Part shown: positions 33,550-46,025 of the stretch, one piece after another
How positions within the stretch are numbered: position 1 is the stretch's first letter
Layout: each line of letters opens with the position of its first letter
From: Aphrophora alni
Lineage: Eukaryota; Arthropoda; Insecta; Hemiptera; Aphrophoridae
DNA length: 64,000 nt
Reading direction: 5' to 3'
Assembly: GCA_963513935.1 (NCBI GenBank)
Contig: OY740765.1
Coordinates: forward strand, 119,727,362-119,791,361
Position numbers and translations under genes: made by a program
The notes under the pieces: model-generated
What the model was told of the DNA's origin: nothing
What the model saw: the letters and a program-made list of their open reading frames with translations, nothing else
Database searches by the model: none

Positions 33550-34469
33550 TTTTTTTTTTTTTTTTTTTTTTAATTATTTTTATTACAACTGAGGCATGCC
33601 TCATCTAGCAATTTTCCTTTATCATATGTGTTCGCTGTGTGCTGGGGTGCAGTCCGACGGCTGGTCCCAATGTGGTTACTGCCTAGTGAGGTCCATTGGC
33701 TTGGTCCTTTTCAGCCTTCTTGTGATGTTATCACTGCGGTGCAGCAATTGGACAATCTCTGTATTCTTGTGCTGCTCTAGCCTGCGACGATGCTTAACAG
33801 AGAGCCTCTTGATGACTTCCTCAACAGGCTCAATGCCTAGGTCCTTATGTATGTTGTCATTCCTCACATACCATGGGGCGTTGACAATCATTCTCAATAC
33901 TTTATTTTGGAAAACTTGTATTATGCTACTGTTGCTTTTCTTTGTACATCCCCAGAGTGGTGCACCATAGGTCCATATTGGTCTTAGAACTTGCTTGTAC
34001 AATAGTGTTTTGTTGCTTATTGACAGTTCGGAATTCCTTCCAAAAAGCCAATACATTTTATTGAATTTGAGCTTTAGCTCGACTTTTTTCTTTTTTACAT
34101 GCTCCTTCCATCTGAGCTTTGCATCGAGTGTCATCCCGAGATATTTGCACTGTTTACGTATGTTATCTTCCTTTCATTTAATGTTATTGGTGCTGGTTCG
34201 TATCTTCTATTGGTAAAATTAATATGAACAGATTTTGATTCATTGAGCTTTAGTCTCCAATTTTTTGTCCATTGACTTACTGCGTTGGCAGCATTCTGTA
34301 ATTTCTCTGTGGCTTCTAAAATGTTGTCACCAACTGTTAGAATTGCTGTATCGTCGGCAAAAGTCGCCACTGTGGAATTTCCATTAACTGGTATATCTCT
34401 GGTGTACAGAAGGTACAGTACAGGGCCAAGGACACTTCCCTGGGGTACTCCTGCTTTGATTGTTTTAAT
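33550..34469 (-). pseudogene. 5'-truncated Jockey-like LINE with poly-A tail
   Basis: The minus strand from 34469 reads IKAGVPQGSVLGPVLYLLYT (RT motif B region), then STVATFADDTAIL (motif C with catalytic Asp pair) and WTKNWRLKLNESKSVHINF. After one frameshift near 34134 come MTLDAKLRWKEHVKKKK, LLYKQVLRPIWTYGAPLWGC and NDNIHKDLGIEPVEEVI to the C-terminus. A ~22 base poly-A tail (poly-T on plus, 33550-33571) ends the insert. It is flanked on both sides by the same 289 bp sequence. RT copies the element's RNA into a nicked target. One frameshift and the missing 5' part make it inactive, but it looks young. Confidence 0.92.
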
Positions 34470-34758
34470 TTGAACATAGATAAACAAAATGTTTATATTT
34501 TAATTTAAAATACTAGAGATAACAGTGGTCCTGGTGTTGCTCTGGATGAGAAATTAATTAAAGAAATGCACTCAGCAAAGTTCCTTGGCTTGATTATTGA
34601 TAATCAGTTAACTTGGAAGGAACACATAAACAGTATATGTAGAAAATTATGTTCAAACCTACAGGTTGCGGCAAAAGTCAGTTAACCGAAAATGCAGCTT
34701 AGCTATAACTTGTATTTTACATAACTATAATAGTATTATTTTAATTTACCTGTTAGAT
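34470..34758. repeat. 289 bp direct repeat, right copy
   Basis: Partner of 33261-33549, starting directly at the truncated 5' end of the minus-strand LINE. Confidence 0.95.
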
Positions 34759-35665
34759 AAACTGCTCAAAGTGGCCACCTCCATTGTCTATACACTTTTT
34801 GCACCTTTTCACAACTGATTTGCACTTTTTGTTGCATAAATTGCTTGCCGACTAAGAGGTTGAGCTCCAGGAAACTTTTGTTCAAATGCTGCAATAATAT
34901 CGATAGACTTACGATCAAATTGCCACCACTTTTTTAAAAGAAAAACTCGTTGATCTAGAGAAAGTTTACGATTCATGATTGTGAACACTAATGTATAGAA
35001 GTGAATAAAATAAACAATACACTTGCCAATTTGTTTTCACGGTCACCAGTGGTAGACTGACAAAACAAAGAATAAACCCTGACTACACCTTAGATTAGAT
35101 AAGGAATGACACTGAGAGATAAACAATGTCACTTACCTGCCTGCAGTGGTTAACTGACTTTTGTCGCACATGGTATATTTGATGAGGTCAGTGAAAACAT
35201 TTGACATTGTTATAGTACCCTGCGTATGGCCTACTATGGGCTAATTTTTCTTTATTTAAATTATGAAATTTCCATATGGGGAAACTCAAAAAATCACAAT
35301 GTGAAACAAGTGTTCACGTTAGAAAAAAGAGCTGTGAGACTTGTATCTGTCTTAACCCAAATGGAATCTTGAGAACATACTTTTAAGGAGCTGTGAATAT
35401 ATATACTTTCTCAAGTATATATATTTTTGAAGTAATTATGTACTACAAATTTAAATATATGCCTACTGTTAAAAGACAAATGCATTGTTTTAACACCAGA
35501 TACAGAAATGCCCACCATATAGGTCATAAAGACTTGAAAAGCATAAAAAGCTGCCAAGTCAAGCTGGTGTTTTCCTTATGAATAAACTCCCCAATAAAAT
35601 CATTAAAAAATCATGATAAAAAGCCATTTTAAAACAGACTGAGAAAGTTATTACTTTATGGACCC

Positions 35666-36107
35666 TTTTAGTCTGTCGAGGGGTATCTCAGCCACGACTG
35701 GGGAAATGGAAATAACTAAGAACACCATGTCATAAATATTGTTGTAGCTATTCTCGAGTTTGGAAGGTGTTTATGATGTGTGTATTGTGTGTTTGAAGCT
35801 TGCAGTATTTGTATTGTAATGCAAGGTTTTAGATGTAAATTGGTTTAGTGGTTGTAAATTGTTCTATTGTATAGGTGTGACTTGTGTTGTAGTGATTGTT
35901 TCAGGTGTGAGTGAAATATCTTGATTGTAACTGTGTTATTCTACCTTGTTATACAAATTGTATTTATTAGAAACAAAAGAATAAGTCTGTACAGTTTTAT
36001 TTATGGTACAAAATAATTAATGATAAAGAGAGCTTTGGTTTTTCAATGAAATAGCCATTGTTGGAATATTAGATGAGTAAGATATTACTTAATGATTTCT
36101 TTTTTAG
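35666..36107. other. Intron sequence up to the next Sin3A exon
   Basis: Mixed sequence with GT-rich words at 35760-35960. The last 40 bases provide the polypyrimidine tract and TTTTTAG acceptor. No gene was recognised. Confidence 0.6.
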
Positions 36108-36353
36108 AACCGGTTCCAAGGACAACCTGATAAATATAAAAGATTTTTGGAAATCCTACATACATACCAGAAGGAGCAAAGGAATCTGAAAGAAGGTACA
36201 GCAGTGGGATCAGCACAGTTGAACCCAGGAGCCAAACAGTTGACGGAAGCTGAAGTTTATTCTCAAGTGGCTAAACTATTTGAGCACCAAGAAGATTTAC
36301 TTGCTGAATTTGGCCAGTTCCTACCAGATGCGACTAGTCACCAGGCGAATTTG
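36108..36353 (+). CDS. Sin3A: Sin3A exon: main part of PAH2
   Basis: Acceptor TTTTTTAG ends at 36107. The exon enters in phase 0 with [20 protein letters not shown], directly continuing NKIK of the previous exon. [29 protein letters not shown] and [13 protein letters not shown] complete PAH2. It then reads SHQANL before a donor GTATTG at 36354. A second donor, GTAATC at 36360, is also in phase and would add Val-Leu. Both keep the frame into the next exon. All conserved PAH2 helix positions are present. The exon sits between introns of 14.9 and 17.1 kb. Confidence 0.96.
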
Positions 36354-39300
36354 GTATTGGTAATCAATTTAAAAAATATTTATTGGGATGAAAGGACATT
36401 TCACTCTGTGATTATTAGAAATGAGTAAAAGACAGATACACTTTTTTCAACCCTAGAATTGTTAAAGGATTTTAATTTGCTCACAATCCTAGAACTGTGA
36501 TTCAATTTGCTTCTCTTAAATTGATACCGTTTAAATTATGATCTATCTGTAAACATTTACTAAAAATGATAATATTACCACTAATTTTTTTTCAATTCTT
36601 TTGAATTTGGTATCGATCGATAGTTGAGATTTTAATCTTTTCAGTATGTCAATAGTAATTTTTAAAATATAGTTTTTCAAAAATGATATAAAAAATGAAA
36701 TATAGTTTTTGTATCATCATCAGTTATTATTATCCATTCTTATTGAGTATATATCCACTTTTTATTCAATTTAAAAATTATGTTGTGTAAATAACTAGAC
36801 TTTTGTTCTGAAAATAAATTAACAAAAATTAAACAGTTTTGAATTTAAAAAACTGTTTTAAAAATATTTTGTTAATGCAACTGTCACCAAATAAAAGTAA
36901 TTTTTTAAACTGTTACATAAAAATGCTATTCAGAGTTTTTTGTAAAGGTAAAATGATGTGTATGCTTCATGATTTTGTATAATTTTATTAATTTTTTTTC
37001 ATTATGCCTACAACTTCTCTTAAAAAACCCTAGCATTTAAAAAAAATGAATACCAGTTCAAGGGTTAATGCACAAATGGAATGAAAAATTTTGTTTGCCG
37101 AACTTATTGGTAATGTGATGAATCAAATTTCTCAAAAAAACTTTTCAATCAAAATGATGAATAAAATATGTTAAGGTATGATTTTTCATTATATTTATGA
37201 CAATACTTACATTACATTAGGATAGGGGTTATTATTATTAACATGGTATATTTGCCATCATTTTTGTATATAAAAACTAATACATAACATTTCGAGAGTA
37301 TATATCAACTCCCGGTATCAAGTGATCTAGGTCATACAAAAGTGAGAAATATCAATATATATATATTCTTTTTTTTTTAGCAAACCCAAACTAAGTTTTC
37401 ACTTAGCGTTTCCTTGGGTAGAATCAGTAATGTCTATTTCCTGCCTATAATTATTATCTCTCCTCACCTCTCCCCTTCGATCACTGTGAATTTATAAAAT
37501 TATCAATTTTCTATTTTTTATAACACCGCATTGTAAATAATTTTTCTTTTTCTTTCAGTTATAATTTTGAAATCGGAATTTCTTAATTTGGCTTTTTAAA
37601 TAAAACTATTAAAACGGAGACATTTTGTTTTCCTTATGTCTACAGTGATGAGTGTTCACAATAACTTGTTGTCATATTTGACGCAGGCAAGTGAGGACAC
37701 CTTTCTTCTGGTTACTTCCTCTGATCTAGACAAGTTAATAAAAACTTATTTGTATCTCATGATAAGGGCAACTAAAGATAAGTATCTTATCCATTCGTTT
37801 CATATCCAATATCTATTATGACTCTTTTTCTCATTTCATCACTACACGTTACAGCCAGTTTTTTTTGCAGTATTATTTTATTAGTTTAGGCTTTCTTTTA
37901 AAACCGAGCCAAGCTTGTAAAATTTCAATTAAAACCAATATATCAAATTTAGATCATATCCTACAAACTAATCAAGCAGGGCTAATGTAATCTCTATTGA
38001 AAGCCTGGAAAGGAAGTTGACAGAAACAGTATAAGGAAAATAAAATCAGTAGATAATGACTCATTCACAACATATTTCATTGTATTTCTTATCTTACTAG
38101 TGGCTAGCTGTTCTCTTATCAGTTGCATTCTCTATTCAAATCTCAACTCCAAATGTCAACTAAGCGTTTCTATTACAAGTAACACCATTGAGTCTCAAGT
38201 TGTCATACATGAACTTGTCATACATGAACTAAATATGCTTCACGATCACAATTCTTCCTCTACAGCTGAATTCAATGAAGGATGATTGTCAACATTTTAC
38301 ATTTTTATTATTTCTATCTTATTATTAATTGTTTAATTATATATTATTAATTATTTAATTATTTATTATTAATTACTGGTGGAGAATGTCCCATGCTTAC
38401 AAAATTAAGTGCAATTCCAGGTGTATGTGAATTATTTATTATTTACAAAATAACTAAATTGAATTGGCTGATTTTATAAACAAATCTGAGCTTGAGCTAC
38501 AAAATATTTTATCAAAGGTTTACATAATACTTTGCCGATAAAACAACAATAGTAGAAAATTAATTGAAATTTGAAAAATGGGGAATAATAAGACATTTGG
38601 TTCCAGTGTGACAATGCTCAATTATTTTTTATTTCGTTAATAAAAAATTGTTTTAATTTCTGGGAAAAAAATTGATTCTCTAGTTATGTAGTAGTTGTTT
38701 TTATAAATTATGATCAAATAACTATCGTTAGAATTGTACTTAAAGTCGGTCATAAACTGTATGTATGTATGTTTTGCTTCTATGGGAGACCATAAAATGT
38801 GTGTAAATCATAAATGGAGAGTACCTGAAAATAGATGCAAATACCATTTCAAGAGCAACAAAAGATCTCCCACCTCATTTCTATTAATACTAGACTTAAC
38901 TCTACTATTCTATTCTGTCACATTGAGTTGAAGTGATAACATCTTGAAGTCTATCTTTTGTTAGATAATAAACATGTATAAACATGCACCCTTGATATAA
39001 ACACAAGATTTATGTAAAATAATAAATCAATGAATAATTTTACTCTGTGACAATAACTTATTTTTTTTAATGGACAACAGACAACAGACAACAGTGTTCC
39101 GTCACTTTGAGTGAAAGAGTATTGTATAGGCCTAGTAAATGTGAAGCGTATGAACTTATTTACAGTTTTATTTTGTTTAGGATAGAAGGACTTCTGCTCA
39201 TGCGTGGTAGAATTGTCATGATATATAAACAGAAATTAATTACAGAACTACTTATTATTTTTAGCGGTGTGTGAACTTGGGTTTTTTAATTAGAGCTGAG

Positions 39301-40655
39301 CCTTAGTAAATCGAGCCAAGCTCTAGTTTTTACCGAGTTCAAGCTTTAAAGGAGTTTGAACTTTTATCTTCCTTGTTAATAAGTTCGAGTTTTTTTAAAC
39401 TTCAGATAAATTTTAAATTGAAACAATCAGTATAATTTCGGTCTTTTATTTTGGAATGTGCAATACGGAGGGAGAAGCTAGTGAAAGAGAGAAAGGTGTA
39501 GTATTTGTAATTGACGGAGAAATAGACACTTTCGATCTAACTATAGAATACAAATTTCCTTTGATATGAAATTAGATTACAAATCCATTCCATTCACTTT
39601 TTTCCCAATTAATTACATAATTTATTATAGACAAATAATTATGGATTTGTGGATTTTTTAGTTCAGGTTAAGTAAAAATTTTAAAATCGAGCCAAATAAA
39701 ATTAAAAACCTCGGGTATTGTATGTAAATAATAGTAATAAAATTCATGTGAGATTGCGGTAAACTATTTTATACAAAATTTAAACATATCACAAATATAA
39801 AATCAAAACAAACAAAATGTGCTAAGTAAAATCATCGATTTAGATAGCAAGGCTGTTATCACAATGACTAGTGTTGTGCTTAATAAAAATGAGGTGGGAG
39901 GACTTATAGTTAGTCTTGAACTGGTGTTTATATTCATTTGTTACAGCTCTAGCCATCTCAACACCAAAAACTTTTGGTATACACGCTTATCCTGTAGTAG
40001 GTGAAAGTAGGTATACTTTTGCCTTGAATAATAGTACAATTTAATTATGATAGTTGTTTGATTATTATTTGTATAAAATTTTTTTTAAACTATGCAAATG
40101 GAGAAAACGAAATTAAAAAAATTAAGGATTGTCAAGCTGTAATCAAATGTCTTATCAATATTTTGTCATTTTAGTTAGTTTTCTTCTGATTTTGTGTTAT
40201 CCGCAAAATATTAAGTACGTCTTTGATCTTCAATTTTGTAACCAATTTTAACACATTTTCCGCTATAGCTCAGATTTATATAATCAACCAATCTATTGAA
40301 TTATTTTGTAAATAAATGAAATAACTCGCATAGACTAATTAAAAAAAAATTATAAATAAATAAATCAAAATAATTATTGTCGTGTTACATGTAATCATTT
40401 TAATAATTTACAATGAGAAACATAATGAGTACACACGCATATATTTTCCAAGAAAGGTTTTTTATCTTCAAAATATAGAATTACTAATATAGTATTTCTA
40501 ATAATTACAAGGTTATAATCTGTGTTATGAAAACCTTTGATTATTTAGCCATACGAAAAAGAAAAGACGCAGCGGTGAGAAACCCCCTAATTTTGTCTCA
40601 GAGTGTGTGTATGAGTAATAAATATCTGCCCACCAAGATATATCACCGGATAAAA
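36354..40655. other. First part of a 17.1 kb Sin3A intron; few recognisable features
   Basis: AT-rich. 37690-37930 is related to 29385-29800. 38381 on carries GGAGAATGTCCCATGCTTAC, like 15661. 39080-39092 is a short ACAACAG array. GAGCC/AAGCT-rich words occur at 39290-39400. The open frames here (for example 38100-38285) resemble no known family. Confidence 0.55.
37690..37930 (+). repeat. Dispersed repeat, copy related to 29385-29650
   Basis: Shares ordered words with 29400-29650 (TTAATAAAAACTTATTT, CATTCGTTTCAT/GTTTCGTTTCAT, TTGCAGTATTATT). Diverged copy. Confidence 0.5.
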
Positions 40656-40659
40656 TATT

Positions 40660-41133
40660 TAATGTTAATAGTTTCATTCTTGATTTTAAATCTAAAGAGT
40701 ACAACATTCAATAATAAAAAATTATTTAAAGTCTTACATTTTCTTATGTTTTTAGAAAAACTACGATTATCATCAGTTAAAATTTTTACAAACCCAAAAC
40801 TGTGGTAAGCTCAGAGACAGATGTAAAACAGGCCTGCCTTATCATGATAATAGACAGGAAATAGACTAGCTTCATTCATCCTGTTGTCTTCAATGTGTGT
40901 CAAATAAACAAAACAATTTATTTTTAATTTGAGAGCATGGCTTTCTGGTATTCAACATAATTTTACTTTCATTATATTATTTATATGTGTGAAAAATTAA
41001 AATGTGAGTAAATTGCAAGTGTTTTTTGGCAACTAGAAGAGTTTTCCCACAACCGTAATTCTTTCTTAGTTTAGTATATTATCTTTGTTGGTAACTGCAT
41101 TAGACTGTTGACGCTCTGTTTCTAATCTTTCTT

Positions 41134-41187
<54 letters not shown>

Positions 41188-41652
41188 AACTCAAACCTTG
41201 GGATATCGTGGCTTTTTCTCACTGCATAAACTAGTTAACGTTGATAGTTTACTTCTTGATTTTAGATCCAAAGAATACAACATTCATTAATAATAAATTA
41301 TTTAAAGTCTTACACTTTATAAAAATGTCTGTGTATGCATATGATAATATAGTAAATATGTGTGTAATATGTCTTATGTTTTTAGAAAGACTACGATTAT
41401 CACTAGTTAAAATAAAAAACCCCTAAAACTGTGGGAAGATCAGAGACAGATGCTAAACAAATCTGCTTTATCTTGTTAATAATTTCCTTCTTTAAAAGTA
41501 AACATAGCAGACTGCAACTGTGTCAAATAAAACAAAACAATCTATTTTTAACTTGGGATATCTTGGGTTTTTCTCATATTCAACTTTAAAAATGTATTAC
41601 CCTATTTCATAATTATTTTACTCTCATTATACTATTTATATTCGGGAGAAAT
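40660..41652 (+). repeat. Diverged direct duplication, ~575 bp period
   Basis: About 40660-40993 and 41238-41652 share TTTAAAGTCTTACA, TCTTATGTTTTTAGAAA, CTACGATTATCA, CAGAGACAGATG, GTGTCAAATAAA and CAAAACAATTTATTTTTAA-type words in the same order. The second copy is the one interrupted by a piggyBac element at its TTAA. In the first copy the uninterrupted site reads AAAAATTAAAATG. Confidence 0.75.
41136..41183. repeat. (CT)n microsatellite
   Basis: About 23 CT units between the two copies of the duplication. Confidence 0.95.
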
Positions 41653-41655
41653 TAA

Positions 41656-44600
41656 CCCTTTATCCATCGTCCGCACGTAAATATGCGAAAAAGACCGAGC
41701 GTGCAATCCATCGTCCGCTTTTGTTTTCATTATTTTAACGTGTCTACAAATAATAATCAAGAAATTAATTGGTATAAATATATATTTTAAATAATGTTTT
41801 TATAAACACCCAAAAGCAGCTAGTCTATTCTAACATTATTACAAGATAACTTTATAATAAAATGGCGAAATCAAGGCTCCATTGTGACATAGTCAAACAG
41901 ATATGTTGTATGTTTACATTCTTAGTTGAGACAGTCGTGTCAGCTATTGAAGTTGTGATTCATCTTGTATTTCACCTACATTTCACCTTGACAACAAGCT
42001 TTGTCTATTATTTTTACAACACAAACACTACCTAAATTATTATTACAAATTATAATTAATATTCTATACATGACATTATTATTTTGGAAACCTATATTTA
42101 CCTTTTGTATTCCCTTGTTTAAATATGTATTTGAGTCATCTTTTTGACTTCTAAAAACCCCCTCCCTTCTTCAACTCTAACGTTTCCCGGTTTACTTTAA
42201 ATATTCAAATCCCAATATAACCATTTTTAGGTATTACAACATCTAAAATTGTTTGAAAGCCTGAACACTTTAAGAAAGCTTATTATAGGCAAGTTTACCT
42301 ATATTTAAACTTTAGAGTGATACTGTGGGGGAGACTCATTTAAAAATGTGTAAAGGCTATTTATAAATTTTTTAAAATAATAAAATGCTCTGAGGCCTTA
42401 ACCTGTTGATTTGTGGCTTTTCCATTTAGCTCCATACCCCAAATTAGTGAGTTTTTTATGTTTATTTTTTCTAATTTGTTTTCATATTTTTCTTACTATA
42501 TAAAAATATGAATTAAAAGCTAAAAAATTAGGACTAATTATTTATAATCATATAATGTCAAATTTTTGTCCCCAAACTCCCTTTCCCTTACCTAACATAA
42601 CCGCCGAAACATGTACTTATGCCTTTTATAATAATATTTTACTCTAATACTGTAGGTTTATTATTATTTTTTTAAATATACAGTACTAATAATAGTTTAT
42701 AAAATATGAATAACAATTACTTAGTCTTTGTCAAAAATTCCTCTTTGTGTGGTATGTATGAAAACACTCTGCCAGACAGAGCTGCATATCAGTCTTGGCA
42801 CAGTGAGTATCTTGTCTCTTTTTGAGTTCAACGGTTGTATATTTGCACACATGGCAAGCTCTTCTGGGGTTTACCTTTTTACAGTGGAAGGTAACATGTC
42901 TGGAAAATGTCTGGGTGTCAAATGAAAGGGCATATCCTGGTTCTTGGCTTTCCTTCCACCTACAAGTGAAGCTCTCAACTGTGAACATTCTTCTAATAGT
43001 TGATTTATCAAATTGATCCTGAATTGTCCAAGTTGTATGGTTTTTCCTGTTTTCATTTTTTAAATAATATATGCATTGTAAGCTGTCATATCAACTAAAT
43101 GGTGAAAGAGCTTTTCGTATCATTTGCTAGAGTTTGGTTCACTATCAGTAAACACAATCTGCATATCAGATTTGTCAATTAATCCTATGTTCTTGTTGTA
43201 GTCAAGCACACTATAAGTAGCATAATTGACCTTTCCACTATCTTTCTGTTCATTAGTGTGTGTTGAAGACAATATATTGATGTCTTTGCTATCAACCCAT
43301 TTTTCAGCTAACAAGCAAGTGCTATGTTTTGCACTGTATTATCCAGATTTTAATTGGGAAAACTTTGGCATATATTTCCTGTTAGCTCTAGCTGTTGCTC
43401 CAGTTTGGTTGTCATGCAAATATTGAAATAAGTAAGGGCTCATATAGAATTATCAACATATATTGTATGCCCAATACCCAAATACAGCTCTGTTAGAGTT
43501 GCTACAACAGATCCAGAAATCCAGAAATTTTCCTTTATTTCAATAGTTGTGTGTATCCCTGTGTATATAACCATATCAACAACAAACTCTATTTTACAAT
43601 CACATAAAATGAATAACTTGACTCCAAACCTGTGCCTTTTTTCGGCATAAACTATTCGAATGATAGTCTGCCCTTCAACTGTAACAGACTTTCATCAATG
43701 TATAAGGACTTTCACAGGTTTTTGAAAGAGATCATAACAAATTTGAATTTAATTCTCAGAGAATGTAAAACAGTAGAAATGTATGCTAACCTGGCTCCTT
43801 TGATGCTGGATTTATTGTTTTTAAAATGTAACATTCTCAATATATTCATAAACCTATCTTGAGGTAATATTCTACTATAAATGGGAGTAAAACGTAGAGG
43901 GTCAGTACTCCAGTAATCTAAAATCCTATTTTTTATTTTTAGTATAACGCATAAGTATAGTAGTAATTTTGATTTTTCTATCAAAACTGAGTTACTTATA
44001 TACTGATTGCAATATTGATTGGTTTCTTTTAAGATATGAGACACAAGATCATTGTCAAATAAAATTTTAAAACAGTCACTTTCATTACAATCTTGACTTA
44101 GGTCTAAATCATTATTTATTCCTGACTTATTCTCATCAAAGTGAAATAATTTCGATTGAAAATTATAGGATTCTGTGCTATTGTGCTATTCATAAAGGTT
44201 TTCTGGTCCTTATTTTCTTTATCACTTTCAGGTTCTTCCATAACAACATCATCATTGTCATGCAACTGCACTCGGATCTGAATGCACATTTGAAGCAATA
44301 TCATTCAATATTTCACTGAAATTCAATTCAGATTTGTCACTACTACTTTCATCCTCACTCCCAGAATTCATAAAATATTCCCGAATGTCATTAACGCTAA
44401 GGTATATACGATTAACCATTATGTAATCAAACAGAAACAACACAAGCCAAATATGTTTGCAAACACAAGTTATGCAATGGCTATGTTAGAAACAGCAAGG
44501 TTCTGTATTGTCTGGTAGGGAATGTTCGCACACCATATCAGAATTAACTAGAACTAAAATGGATATTTTATATTACAGAAAACAGATCGCAGGATACAAC

Positions 44601-44710
44601 TAATCAAAAAATAATTGAGCCTTCCTGTATAGATATAAATATCATACTGCATATGTTGTGTTGTTACTATTTATTGGCACATGGGAAGGCTGCCACAGCA
44701 CATGCGGTAT
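41656..44710 (-). mobile_element. piggyBac transposon, degenerate but near full length
   Basis: It lies between TTAA sites at 41652-41655 and 44711-44714. The left end CCCTTTATCCATCGTCCGC has a second ATCCATCGTCCGC ~40 bp inside. The right end read inwards is CCTCTTAGTAATACCGC, only partly matching. Its 3.06 kb length fits the family. The minus strand encodes the transposase remnants listed next. Confidence 0.85.
42731..44443 (-). pseudogene. piggyBac-type transposase, broken
   Basis: N-terminus at 44443-44258 with an acidic Ser-rich segment (NSGSEDESSSDKSELNFSE). Then DYWSTDPLRFTPIYSRI and QDRFMNILRMLHFKNN (about 43925-43790), the conserved start of the catalytic domain. AEKWVDSKDINILSSTHTNE and IGLIDKSDMQ (43310-43165) hold the late catalytic Asp region. 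IQLGQFRINLINQLLEE and DMPFHLTPRHFPDMLPS follow, and finally the Cys-rich C-terminal finger CHVCKYTTVELKKRQDTHC...CLAECFHTYH (42870-42745). Several frameshifts and stops separate the pieces. The enzyme normally excises precisely at TTAA without hairpin scars; this copy is dead. Confidence 0.9.
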
Positions 44711-44714
44711 TACT

Positions 44715-45450
44715 AAGAGGTTAAAAGGTCTAAAAAATGGAATCCTGTAAGGGTACTTTTAGGGAATTGGGGATACTTACACTATCCTGTATGTATATAT
44801 TCAAAACAACTTGTTATGTAAAATTTGAGTGTAACCCAATATTAAATAGTGAGAACTATAAAAATAGACATTAACGATCAAGTCTAGAAAATTGGCTTCT
44901 CAGTCATGTGTTACATAGGCGTATTCAAGATCAGAAATCATTTAGGAGGAATCATTGACATCATGTAGTGTACAATTCCTTTTGCTCAATGGGGGATTTT
45001 CTCAGCCAAACATGGTAAATTAGATGTGTTGTCTCTATATCATTTGGGGTGGTTGCTCAGTTCGGTGGTAAAGATATTAAATTTTATACTATTTTATATT
45101 ATTATGTTTATACATGTTATTTTTAATTATTATTTTTTTTTTATATTGTTTATTGTTTTTAAATGTATGAACTGTTTGCTAAATGGACTTTTATTTTACA
45201 AAATAAAAAAAAAAATAAAAAAATGGTTCTCAGCAGTAGATAAAATAACTAAATATTAAAACTAACATTATTTACAAGTCATTTGTATATTGAAACATTT
45301 ATCATATGTTAGTTGAATTAGTTAATTGCTATTTGTTTCATAATATTAACGATCTTCAATTGTCGTAAGATTTTATTTTGTTACGATGATTATAGAACAC
45401 CATTGTACAATTTTTTAACCATCTTGAGTTAGTATAATCTAATTTTGTAA
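44715..45450. other. Intron sequence, nothing recognised
   Basis: AT-rich. TTGCTCAGTTCGGTGG at 45053 resembles a Pol III A box but has no B box. The last ~70 bases belong to repeat X. Confidence 0.55.
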
Positions 45451-46025
45451 TTTTCCTCCTTTTCCCAATCATGAATTTACTGATATAAAAGATTATTTAC
45501 TCCACTTTACTTTTGTACATTGTTAGGATTAGTTGCTCTAAACTGCCTGGGTTCTTTATTTTTAATATAATCAAATCATTGGTTCAGTACTCAATTAATC
45601 TTTATTAACAGTTATTAAGAATGACTATCTACTATCTTATTACAATTCTACAATATCCTTATTAACTACTATTAATCCAGAATGACCCTATTTGTTGTGA
45701 CTCACAAATCTGATTCTACGTTATATTTTATAATGACTTGTCTCTGAAATAATTACAAGGATTATACACAAAGTTTGCTCACCCTGCTTTTCACTCTTAT
45801 GGATGCTTGTCCAAAGTCTCAATTCTTCCAGGAAGCTCTTACTCGCCAAGTCTGGCTATCTTCAAGAATTCCTGCAGATTATTTCCTTGATCAATCTTGG
45901 CCCATTGACCAAGTTTTCTCCCACCCAAGGGTTTATATATCATTGTAGCATCAATGACATCTGCCTTGCTTACAATGTAAGCAATTTCATCACTTTCCCA
46001 GGTCTATCACAATAATTGTTGTCAT

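Larger units (their letters stand above)
33455..35170 (-). mobile_element. Small IS630/Tc1-type element, internally deleted, split by a LINE
   Basis: Ends are inverted: GCGGCAAAAGTCAGTTAACC at 33459 and GGTTAACTGACTTTTGTCGC at 35148. Without the LINE and the 289 bp duplication the element is about 500 bp. Its minus strand encodes the transposase N-terminus, MNRKLSLDQRVFLLKKWW at about 34976 down, an HTH-like segment, followed after a deletion by a CIDNGG-type sequence. It is therefore an internal-deletion derivative that cannot move by itself. It is inserted in the LINE at 31365-35665. Confidence 0.75.
31365..35665 (+). pseudogene. LINE (non-LTR retrotransposon) with nested insertions
   Basis: The pieces in order form one plus-strand RT gene: NVTKTAWKFINN near 31530; MVLIPMSEENIT near 32450 after an insertion; ELFPDQLKVAKIILIYKKGS and NCRPIAILPAFSKIFEK (32600-32730); NQFGYQKGKSTTD and FLDFSKAFDCVNN (32790-32930), holding the first catalytic Asp; GLIKFVNDKT near 33140, where the catalytic FADD-type box is decayed; then LGLIIDNQLTWKEHINSI near 33380, whose duplicate is at 34590. 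After 35170 it resumes through MAYYGLIFLYLNYEI (about 35235-35280) to NTRYRNAHHIGHKDLKSIKS near 35520. Frameshifts and stops make it dead. The clade is uncertain (CR1/L2/Daphne-like wording). Confidence 0.82.

Noticed and set aside
29385..37930. Similar segments at 29.4 and 37.7 kb as a pair of LTRs
   Set aside because: A Sin3A exon (36108-36353) lies between them and they are diverged, so they are separate insertions.
45045..45075. Pol III A-box-like sequence TTGCTCAGTTCGGTGG
   Set aside because: No B box or tRNA fold follows within range.
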